Source: Anaerolineae bacterium
GTDB lineage: Bacteria > Chloroflexota > Anaerolineae > JAAYZQ01
Assembly: GCA_016929795.1 (NCBI GenBank)
Contig: JAFGIA010000263.1
Location: forward strand, 1-11,153
Length of the DNA: 11,153 bases
Direction: 5' to 3'
In this document: piece by piece, positions 5,711-11,153 of the stretch
How positions within the stretch are numbered: position 1 is the stretch's first letter
How the letters are laid out: each line of letters starts with the position of its first letter
Notes under the pieces: model-generated
Databases searched by the model: none
What the model saw: only the letters and a program-made list of their open reading frames with translations
Told to the model about the DNA's origin: nothing
Position numbers and translations under genes: made by a program

Positions 5711-6127
5711 CTAGAAAGAAGCGAGCGCCTCATCCAGGCTGGCAAACACCTGCAGATAACGTGTCATCCCTACGGTGTTCAGCACCCTGTCCACCTGGGG
5801 CTGGGGGTTCAGCAGCTTGAAGTGTGCCTGCATGCCGGCGTCGCGGTCACGGTCGATCGCGCGCAAGGCGCCCCAGCCCGACTCCAGGTCGGGCAGGGCG
5901 TCGCCACGCACGAGCGCGCCGATGCTCTGCAGCGCGACGATGCCCGAGCTGCTCATATAGGTCACCTGGCCGAGATCGAGGAGAAGGTCACGCGCCCCGG
6001 CCGTATAAGCCTGCTGCGCCGCGGCAATCAGGTCAAGATAGTTGGAAGCGTCGATCGCGCCACGAGGCTGAAGCACTGTGACAGGCACGCGGCCTTGCAT
6101 CTGGAGCATGTTCAAATCGATCGTCAC
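5711..6127 (-). CDS. STAS-domain anti-anti-sigma factor (SpoIIAA/RsbV-like)
   Basis: A 138-residue single STAS-domain protein. LLLDLGQVTYMSSSGIVAL at 48-66 is the conserved segment holding the phosphorylated serine. By alignment with SpoIIAA (D-S-S-G, Ser58) the acceptor is Ser60 in S59-S60-S61-G62. In partner switching, the unphosphorylated protein binds the RsbW-like kinase and frees that kinase's target; the kinase phosphorylates it and a PP2C phosphatase resets it. All three components are encoded together here. The start is GTG at 6127, with AGGAGGG just upstream; the ATG at residue 7 lacks such a site. The GTG overlaps the TGA of the preceding gene as GTGA, so the two are probably translationally coupled. 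An insertion around 79-100 makes it longer than the roughly 110 residues usual for the family. Confidence 0.88.
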   Translation of the reverse strand: MTIDLNMLQMQGRVPVTVLQPRGAIDASNYLDLIAAAQQAYTAGARDLLLDLGQVTYMSSSGIVALQSIGALVRGDALPDLESGWGALRAIDRDRDAGMQAHFKLLNPQPQVDRVLNTVGMTRYLQVFASLDEALASF

Positions 6128-6543
6128 GATTCCCTCCTGTTTCGGTGTTTGATCATGGTCAGTGTATTGCCCTTCACAGGGTCGAACTTGAATTCGACGT
6201 GGTCCATGAGCTGCCGGATCAGGAACACGCCGAGGCCTCCGAGGGCACGTTTTTCCAGTGGGGCGTTCACGTCAGGGATCGGGACCAAGTCGGGATCGAA
6301 AGGAGCGCCCCAGTTGCGCACCGTCGCACACACCTGATCGTTCTCGGCCTCCATGGTCACCTCGATGGCGCCGGCGTGTCCATCGTAGCCATGCTCCACT
6401 GCATTCGTACACGCCTCGTCGACGGCAAGCTGAAAAGCCTCGATCGTCTCCAGATCCAGCCCGAGATCGCAGCCACAGTCAGCTACAAAATCGCGGATGG
6501 TGGTCATATCGGTCAGGTCAGCATGCAAGCACAGCGTCGCCAT
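6124..6543 (-). CDS. RsbW/SpoIIAB-like GHKL ATP-binding protein (serine kinase / anti-sigma type)
   Basis: A 139-residue HATPase_c_2 domain protein. The N box is AVDEACTNAVEHGY at 40-53 (Glu43, Asn47), and the G2 region is LGGLGVFLIRQL at 101-112. Family members phosphorylate an STAS partner on serine and sequester a sigma factor or other regulator. The G1 box normally reads V-x-D-x-G-x-x-F-D, with the Asp holding the adenine; here it is VRNWGAPFD, so Asp is replaced by Asn77. ATP binding may therefore be weak or lost. I chose the ATG at 6543: GGAGAG lies about 8 bases upstream, and a strong promoter at 6577-6605 rules out the longer reading from 6648. The STAS gene follows with a four-base overlap. 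Confidence 0.85.
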   Translation of the reverse strand: MATLCLHADLTDMTTIRDFVADCGCDLGLDLETIEAFQLAVDEACTNAVEHGYDGHAGAIEVTMEAENDQVCATVRNWGAPFDPDLVPIPDVNAPLEKRALGGLGVFLIRQLMDHVEFKFDPVKGNTLTMIKHRNRRES

Positions 6544-6576
6544 TCCCCGTCTCTCCGCAAGCATGTCGTCGTTTGA

Positions 6577-6605
6577 AGGATACCACAGCCTCTGGTTGAT
6601 GTCAA
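6577..6605 (-). promoter_or_regulatory. Sigma70-type promoter of the GHKL-STAS pair
   Basis: On the minus strand, TTGACA (6605-6600), a 17-base spacer and TATCCT (6582-6577). The -35 box is a perfect match and the -10 box matches at four of six positions. Transcription would start near 6570, about 27 bases before the chosen ATG. The kinase and STAS genes can thus be expressed apart from the phosphatase gene upstream. Confidence 0.65.
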
Positions 6606-6666
6606 ATGGTGTATATTGGTGCCCACACCGGCGGAATGGGTGGGGCATGAACTGCCGCTCGGCGCA

Positions 6667-8472
6667 TCAGGCATCCCGCTTGATCGCGACCAGGGTCAGA
6701 TCATCGGCCTGGGGTGTGTCGTCGCCATAGGCGCGCACCGCGCCGACCAGGGCGTCGATCACACCTGCAGCACCGGTGCCTTGCGCCGCGGCACCAGCCA
6801 CGACGTCGATGAGTCGCTCTTCGCCGAAAAGCTCGTGCCGGGCATTCATCGCTTCGGTCACGCCGTCGGTGTAAAAGACGAGCAGGTCACCCGGTGCCAT
6901 GTCAATCTCTCCCTCTTTCAGATCGATCTGATCCAGTGCCCCGAGGATGATGCCTGGCATGGCCAGCTTTTCGATGGTGCCGGTCGCGGCCTGGTACCAG
7001 AGTGTTGGCAGGTGGCCGCCATTGGCGTACACCAGCCGCCCGGTGCGTGTGTCAAGGTCCGCGTAGAGCACCGTCACGAGCATGGGCGACCGCCGGTGGT
7101 CAATGATCAGCGCATTGACCTGGTCGAGTGCCCGGGACGGCCCCTGCCCTTGCAGGGCCGCCGTGCGGACCATGGCACACGTGCGCGCCATAAAGAGCGC
7201 GGCCGGCACGCCCTTGCCCGTCACGTCGGCAATGACCACGCCCAGCCGGTCGGGCGCTGTTGGCAACTGGATCAAGTCGTAAAAGTCGCCGCCTACCTCG
7301 CGTGCGGGTTGGTAGTAGGCCGCCAGGTCCCAGCCAGGCAGCTTGGGCGGTGCCGCAGGCAGCAAGCTGAGTTGAATCTCGTGGCCCAGTGCCAGTTCTT
7401 TTTCCAGCACTTTCATCTCCAGCTCTTTGTCGTGCAGCCGGGCCTTTTCGATGGCGACGGCTCCCTGGTTGGCCATCAGTTGCAGCAGGCGGATGTCGTC
7501 CACGCTGAGGTGGCGTGGCTGGCGCTGGTCTGCCACCAGCACGCCGATGGAGTCGTCGTCGACGAGCAGGGGGATGACGGCATGTCCACGAAAGCCCTCG
7601 GCCACCAGCCACTCGGGCGTCCAATCGGTGGGGTCCGACGCCCACAGGTCGTCGACCTGCAGCGGCTGGCAACTGCGCATCACCTGCGCCGGCCCGCTCG
7701 CGCCGTCCAGCGGCACCTGCCGCCCTGCCGCCACCGGGTCCGTTTGCCAGCCCTGGGCAGCGGCAAAGTGGAGAATGGTGTCGGTCGAGTCGGGCAAGAG
7801 GAGGGCAGCGGCGTCGATCTCGATCACCTGGCGCACCTGGTCGAGTAGATCCTCGACGAGATCGTCGAGGACCAGCCCGTGCAGGAGCTTGTTCGACAGG
7901 TCGAGGAGAGCAGCCTGCTCCTGCACGCGTTGCTCACGCAGCAGGTCGTAGAGCTGTGCCCGCTCGATCGCGATCCCCATCTGGTTGCCAACGGCCGTCA
8001 GCAGCGCCAGCGCTTCCGGGGTGAACGAGGACCAGTCGCAGGCGGCGACGTTCAGAATGCCGAGCTTGCGCTGGCCCGAGCGCAAAGGGGCCGATGCGTG
8101 AACCGCCAGCCCACGCCTGTCGCCCTCCACCCGGTGAAGCCGGCTGCATTGTACCTCATTGTAGGCCCCCGTCAACTCTCCGGCTTCATACATGCGCTGG
8201 CACGTGCACTTGCCGCCCCACGCGTGCTCGCTCGCCGGGTCAAGGGCCGGCGGCAGGTTATGGTGTGCGGCCAGCCTGAAGCGCAGCTCGGCGCCTGGCT
8301 CGTCTGTCTCCGGGTCGATCAAGGCGATCCATCCAGAGTCAAGCCCCATCAGATCGACGAGCTTGGCCAGCGCACTGTCGAGCACAGCGCGCACGTCCAC
8401 CGCACCGTTCAAGCTGGTGGCAATGTCGTTCAAGACCTGTAGTTTTTCGACGAGCTGTGGCCCAGATGGCAC
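6667..8472 (-). CDS. GAF-GAF-SpoIIE (PP2C-type) serine phosphatase, RsbU-like
   Basis: About 601 residues. Two GAF-like sensory domains (about 8-175 and 195-345) are followed by a short charged coiled-coil linker (KELEMKVLEKELALGHEIQ) and a SpoIIE/PP2C phosphatase domain. The metal-binding motifs are intact: VGGDFYD at 393-399, ADVTGKG at 415-421, YTDGVTEA at 534-541 and ADDLTLV at 589-595. RsbU-type enzymes dephosphorylate the STAS anti-anti-sigma factor, here encoded downstream. No transmembrane segment is seen, so the signal is probably cytoplasmic. The first GAF domain carries a C-x-C pair (Cys89, Cys91) and Cys109, a possible metal, iron-sulphur or redox site. I chose GTG 8472 because AAGGGGGGA lies about 6 bases upstream; a TTG at 8499 in frame would add 9 residues and has no clear binding site. 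Confidence 0.9.
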   Translation of the reverse strand: MPSGPQLVEKLQVLNDIATSLNGAVDVRAVLDSALAKLVDLMGLDSGWIALIDPETDEPGAELRFRLAAHHNLPPALDPASEHAWGGKCTCQRMYEAGELTGAYNEVQCSRLHRVEGDRRGLAVHASAPLRSGQRKLGILNVAACDWSSFTPEALALLTAVGNQMGIAIERAQLYDLLREQRVQEQAALLDLSNKLLHGLVLDDLVEDLLDQVRQVIEIDAAALLLPDSTDTILHFAAAQGWQTDPVAAGRQVPLDGASGPAQVMRSCQPLQVDDLWASDPTDWTPEWLVAEGFRGHAVIPLLVDDDSIGVLVADQRQPRHLSVDDIRLLQLMANQGAVAIEKARLHDKELEMKVLEKELALGHEIQLSLLPAAPPKLPGWDLAAYYQPAREVGGDFYDLIQLPTAPDRLGVVIADVTGKGVPAALFMARTCAMVRTAALQGQGPSRALDQVNALIIDHRRSPMLVTVLYADLDTRTGRLVYANGGHLPTLWYQAATGTIEKLAMPGIILGALDQIDLKEGEIDMAPGDLLVFYTDGVTEAMNARHELFGEERLIDVVAGAAAQGTGAAGVIDALVGAVRAYGDDTPQADDLTLVAIKRDA

Positions 8473-8552
8473 GCTGATTCCCCCCTTTTTATGGCCCAAT
8501 ATTGACAGATGGGCATCGTCCGAGCCGCACGCTGCCTACCTGTCAAGAGAAT

Positions 8553-8581
8553 AGTATACACCATACGGCTTATTTTGTCAA
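8553..8581 (-). promoter_or_regulatory. Sigma70-type promoter of the SpoIIE phosphatase gene
   Basis: On the minus strand, TTGACA (8581-8576), a 17-base spacer and TATACT (8558-8553); only one base differs from consensus in the two boxes. The start would be near 8546. Two further TTGACAG-like sequences face each other downstream (TTGACAG at 8502-8508 on the plus strand, CTGTCAA at 8540-8546), forming widely spaced inverted arms in the leader. Confidence 0.75.
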
Positions 8582-8633
8582 TAAGAGTCATATTAATTGT
8601 TGTTTGCTCTGCGTCTCGGGAACCAGGGGCTGG

Positions 8634-9308
8634 TCAAAAGCCACGTTGCTGGCCCTGCCACGGCGGCGGGGTGCCTGCCTCGAACTCGGACACGCTGGGC
8701 CCCCCGAGGGCGCGCAACCGCCACGTACCATACAGGTAGCTGACTGCCAGGAGCACCACCGTCGCCGGCCAGCCGAGGGCGATCTGCACGGCGGCCAGGG
8801 CTCCGGTCGCCTGGGCGCCAAATAGGTAGAGCTGCAAGGCGGTGCGCAGGCCAAAGTAGACGAACCAGATCCAGGTAACCTGCGTATAAGCCGGGCGCAC
8901 CCGGGGGTGCCAGTACCAGCCCCGCGGCCAGCGGCGGGCCAGGTGGCTGGTCCAGGCCACGAGTGGGCGGCGTGCTGCAATGCTCACCAGGAGCGCGGCA
9001 ACGGTGAGCACGCCCGTGACGATGCCCGGCAAAAAGTAGCCGGCCTCTGTGCCCGAGAGCCACGCCAGCCCCGCCGCGAGCGCCGCCCCTCCGATCCCGC
9101 CCAGCGCGTAGAGGGGCGACTCGCGACGTGCCAGCCTGAGCAGCGTGATCACCCCGCCAGCGGCGAGCGCTGCCCAGGCGGCGGTGCGGAAGCCAAGCCA
9201 CGCGTTCATGATCAGAAAGAGGAGGGGCGGTACAATGGTATCGAGCCAGCGTGCCCTGCCCGCCACCACGCTCCGGAATTCCTGTGCCAACTCGTCGAAC
9301 CTGTCCAC
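8634..9308 (-). CDS. DUF3159-like polytopic membrane protein
   Basis: A 224-residue hydrophobic protein with about six predicted membrane helices (roughly 24-40, 42-60, 66-86, 92-112, 143-165 and 172-195). The order of features fits the DUF3159 family as I remember it: W-A-A-L near the second helix, F-L-P-G before the fourth, and then P-x-x-R-x-A-Y-x-x-x-T-W-x-W followed by R-x-A-x-Q-L-x-L (about 135-161), before a last helix pair. The function of that family is unknown, and I do not assign one. The start is GTG 9308, with GGGAGGC about 8 bases before it. It is divergent from the ABC transporter genes and has its own promoter. Its stop lies 53 bases before the phosphatase promoter, with no clear terminator, so read-through into the phosphatase gene is possible. 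Confidence 0.72.
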   Translation of the reverse strand: MDRFDELAQEFRSVVAGRARWLDTIVPPLLFLIMNAWLGFRTAAWAALAAGGVITLLRLARRESPLYALGGIGGAALAAGLAWLSGTEAGYFLPGIVTGVLTVAALLVSIAARRPLVAWTSHLARRWPRGWYWHPRVRPAYTQVTWIWFVYFGLRTALQLYLFGAQATGALAAVQIALGWPATVVLLAVSYLYGTWRLRALGGPSVSEFEAGTPPPWQGQQRGF

Positions 9309-9394
9309 CGTGATCGCCTCCCGTAGCTGGCTGGTGCTCTTGCCGGACCCTTTCCCGACACATCACCGCGGCCTGGAAAAGAGGCCCAGGCACC

Positions 9395-9423
9395 AGTATA
9401 ACTTGGAAAGCGCTAGAGGACAA
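9395..9423 (-). promoter_or_regulatory. Promoter of the DUF3159-like gene
   Basis: On the minus strand, TTGTCC (9423-9418), a 17-base spacer and TATACT (9400-9395). The -10 box matches at five of six positions and the -35 at four. The start would be near 9388, leaving a leader of about 80 bases that opens with a small GCCTGG/CCAGGC hairpin (9371-9391). Confidence 0.5.
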
Positions 9424-9466
9424 GTTCCCGCCCCATTAAAAATGTGTTAATAAGATGTACAAATAC

Positions 9467-9495
9467 TTGACAAATTCTGAATCATGTGCTACAAT
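9467..9495 (+). promoter_or_regulatory. Sigma70-type promoter of the ABC transporter genes
   Basis: TTGACA (9467-9472), a 17-base spacer and TACAAT (9490-9495); only one base differs from consensus. Transcription would start near 9502, about 23 bases before the ATPase ATG. An AT-rich stretch lies just upstream. This supports the start at 9525 over an in-frame GTG at 9486, which is inside the promoter. Confidence 0.75.
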
Positions 9496-9524
9496 GTTCC
9501 CAGTTTCAAGAGGAGGATGCAATC

Positions 9525-10289
9525 ATGTCAGACAACGGAAACAAACCGCAAGCAGGCTCTGACGCGATCATTCGCGCCCAGGGGATCAAAAAGACGTACA
9601 ACACTGGCAAGGTGATGGTCGAGGCCCTGCGTGGGGTCGACCTCGAAGTGCAGCGCGGCGAGATGGTGGCTGTGATGGGCCCCTCCGGCTCGGGCAAGAC
9701 GACGCTGCTCAACACGCTGTCGGGCCTGGACGAGATCGATAGCGGCGTGATCGAGATCGATGGCCGCGACCTGGCGGCGATGAGTGACAAGGAGCGCACG
9801 ACCTACCGTGCGGCCAACATGGGCTTTGTCTTTCAGTTCTACAACCTGCTGCCTGTGTTATCGGCTGTCGAGAACGTCGAGATGCCGCTGCTGCTAGCTG
9901 GCCGCCGCCCCGACGCCCGCGCCGCGCGGCGCAAGGCGCTCGAGGCCCTCGAAAAGGTCGGCCTCGCCGGCCAGGTAGACCAGCTCCCTGGCGAGCTATC
10001 GGGTGGCCAGCGCCAGCGTGTCACCATCGCCCGCGCCCTGGTCAACAACCCCGCCATCGTGTGGGCCGACGAGCCAACAGGCGACCTCGACTCGAAAACG
10101 GCCCAAGAGATCCTCGACCTGATGCGCCAGCTCAACCGCGAGAATGGCCAGACCTTTGTGATCGTCACCCACGACCCGAACATTGGCGCCCAGGCAGACC
10201 GGATCATCACCATTCGGGACGGGCTGTGCGAGGACTGCCAGCGCGAGATGGTGGTACCTGCGCCCGAGTCTGTAGAAATCAAAAATTAG
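9525..10289 (+). CDS. ABC transporter ATP-binding protein (MacB/LolD type)
   Basis: A 254-residue ATPase with every expected motif: Walker A GPSGSGKT at 52-59, Q-loop Gln104 in GFVFQ, signature LSGGQ at 158-162, Walker B IVWADEPT at 178-185 with catalytic Glu183, and the switch His216. The FQFYNLLP segment and overall form are those of the LolD/MacB/FtsE group, which works with FtsX-like permeases in mechanical export or lipoprotein release instead of ordinary uptake. The permease gene follows directly. The C-terminal tail has a C-x-x-C pair (CEDC, 235-238) and about 15 extra residues. The ATG at 9525 follows AGAGGAGG (9509-9516) by 8 bases and lies just after a strong promoter. The substrate is unknown. 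Confidence 0.93.
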   Translation: MSDNGNKPQAGSDAIIRAQGIKKTYNTGKVMVEALRGVDLEVQRGEMVAVMGPSGSGKTTLLNTLSGLDEIDSGVIEIDGRDLAAMSDKERTTYRAANMGFVFQFYNLLPVLSAVENVEMPLLLAGRRPDARAARRKALEALEKVGLAGQVDQLPGELSGGQRQRVTIARALVNNPAIVWADEPTGDLDSKTAQEILDLMRQLNRENGQTFVIVTHDPNIGAQADRIITIRDGLCEDCQREMVVPAPESVEIKN

Positions 10290-10360
10290 AAATGAGAAAT
10301 GAGAAACTGGGCTGCCCATGTGCGCCTGCTCCAATCTCTAGCTTCCAATTTCCCATTTTT
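10281..10360 (+). repeat. Degenerate inverted repeat between the ATPase and permease genes
   Basis: Arms of about 31 bases (10281-10311 and 10330-10360) match at about two thirds of positions. The left arm is made of AGAAATG-type units and overlaps the ATPase stop codon (10287-10289); the right arm ends just before the AGGAG site (10362-10366) of the permease gene. Its placement is the same as that of the hairpins in the acyl-CoA operon, but the pairing is far weaker. Confidence 0.5.
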
Positions 10361-10371
10361 CAGGAGAGAAC

Positions 10372-11153
10372 ATGAACGAAATATTCGGTATCCCTGCAGA
10401 CACATTGTTAATCGCCCTCCTCGTCGCCTCGGGCCTGATCGTGGCCCTGGTGGCGGTGAGCGCGTGGTTCTATCCACTGCCGTTCCGGCTCGGACTGAGG
10501 AATCTGCCCCGGCGCAAGTCGCAGACGGCGCTGGTGATCGGAGGGTTGGCCCTGTCGACAATGATCATCACCAGTGCGCTCGGCATCGGTGACACGATCG
10601 ACTATTCGACCAAGGCCGGCGTGTACGAGAGCCTGGGCGCGGTGGACGAGCAGATCGGCACCAGCCCGGTGGCGACGGCCGGCGGCGGCTTTTTGAGCTC
10701 GGCGCCAGATCGTGGCGATGAAGGAGCCGGCTGGTTTGACGCCGCCGTGGCAGGGGCTGCGGCTCCCCTGGTCGATGGTGAGACGCTCGACGGCCTGGCC
10801 GCCGCACTCATCCAGACGCTCCCTGTAGCCAGCGCCGCGTCGAGCCTGTCGGAAGCCGGCGCCCAGGTGCGCGGCATCGACCTGATCGCCGGCGAGGGCC
10901 TGGCGCTGCCCGCCGGGCTGGCCGACCTCCAGCCGGGCCAGGTGCTCGTTAACGAATCTCTTGCCCGCGAGCTGGACGTATCGCCGGGCGACACACTGCT
11001 CCTCGTCAAGGGCATGCCCACGCAGGTAGAAGCGGCTGGCGTGGTGCCCGACGGTGGACTGAGCGGTGCTGTTCCAGCGGTCATTGCGCCGCTCGCCTGG
11101 GCGCAGGACTTTTTTGGGCGCAATGGCGAGATCAATGCGCTGCTCGTATCGAA
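10372..11153 (+). CDS. ABC transporter permease, FtsX/MacB type (partial)
   Basis: The frame is open from ATG 10372 to the end of the window (260 codons), so the C-terminus is missing. AGGAG lies 5 bases before the start. The segment LGLRNLPRRKSQTALVIGGLALSTMI (about 40-64) is the usual N-terminal entry of FtsX/MacB permeases: a basic L-x-x-R-x-L-x-R-R-K followed by a membrane helix. After it comes a large hydrophilic region (from about 72) like the MacB periplasmic-core domain, which would lie outside the cytoplasmic membrane. Unlike most such permeases, it has an additional hydrophobic helix before this motif (about 11-33). It should pair with the ATPase encoded just upstream. The substrate cannot be inferred; export or envelope handling is likely from the family. 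Confidence 0.85.
   Translation, partial: MNEIFGIPADTLLIALLVASGLIVALVAVSAWFYPLPFRLGLRNLPRRKSQTALVIGGLALSTMIITSALGIGDTIDYSTKAGVYESLGAVDEQIGTSPVATAGGGFLSSAPDRGDEGAGWFDAAVAGAAAPLVDGETLDGLAAALIQTLPVASAASSLSEAGAQVRGIDLIAGEGLALPAGLADLQPGQVLVNESLARELDVSPGDTLLLVKGMPTQVEAAGVVPDGGLSGAVPAVIAPLAWAQDFFGRNGEINALLVS

Noticed and set aside
6621..6646. Terminator hairpin after the phosphatase gene
   Set aside because: The stem is short and interrupted (GCCC + CAC paired with a bulge), and no T-run follows on the minus strand.
6124..6648. Longer 174-residue reading of the GHKL protein from 6648
   Set aside because: The extra 35 residues cover the promoter at 6577-6605 and do not resemble the family. The start at 6543 has a ribosome binding site.
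6616..7848. Plus-strand open frame of 410 codons over the phosphatase gene
   Set aside because: The minus-strand frame carries intact SpoIIE and GAF motifs. This frame has no recognisable domain and is His/Arg-rich.
8473..8499. TTG start at 8499 for the phosphatase
   Set aside because: The nine extra codons include the AAGGGGGGA that best serves as ribosome binding site for the GTG at 8472. Not excluded entirely.
9486..9524. GTG start at 9486 for the ABC ATPase
   Set aside because: It lies within the -10 region of the promoter, so the transcript would not include it. The ATG at 9525 has a near-perfect ribosome binding site.

Overview
The window is GC-rich and carries a fatty-acid-type acyl-CoA oxidation operon, a partner-switching signalling module on the opposite strand, and a divergent pair of membrane-associated genes. 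I suggest a member of the Chloroflexota (Anaerolineae-like). This rests on the gene mix (paired acyl-CoA dehydrogenases with etfBA, a GAF-SpoIIE phosphatase module, a MacB-type ABC exporter, a DUF3159-like membrane protein) and on intergenic spaces packed with small self-complementary repeats. No rRNA or other marker gene is present, so the assignment is tentative.

Positions 1-5581, plus strand: the 3' end of a 3-hydroxyacyl-CoA dehydrogenase, an enoyl-CoA hydratase, two 388-residue acyl-CoA dehydrogenases, then EtfB and EtfA. Together they cover three steps of a beta-oxidation (or reverse, butyrate-type) cycle plus the flavoprotein that accepts electrons from the dehydrogenases. I see no internal promoter, so the genes are probably cotranscribed from a promoter before the window. 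Every spacer carries a different palindrome or tandem repeat placed just before the next Shine-Dalgarno sequence. Several protein positions depart from the family: the first dehydrogenase has Asp364 where its neighbour has the usual catalytic Glu364, and EtfA lacks the Thr that normally bonds flavin N5.

Positions 5647-8581, minus strand: a GAF-GAF-SpoIIE phosphatase, an RsbW-like GHKL protein and an STAS anti-anti-sigma factor, the last two overlapping by four bases (GTGA). The phosphatase and the GHKL-STAS pair each have a sigma70-type promoter with a TTGACA -35 and a 17-base spacer. No sigma factor is next to the module. A short stretch after the STAS gene looks like the tail of a lost histidine kinase gene.

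Positions 8634-11153: a six-helix DUF3159-like membrane protein on the minus strand, and, divergent from it, a MacB/LolD-type ABC ATPase followed by a permease that runs off the window. The divergent space holds a promoter facing each way.
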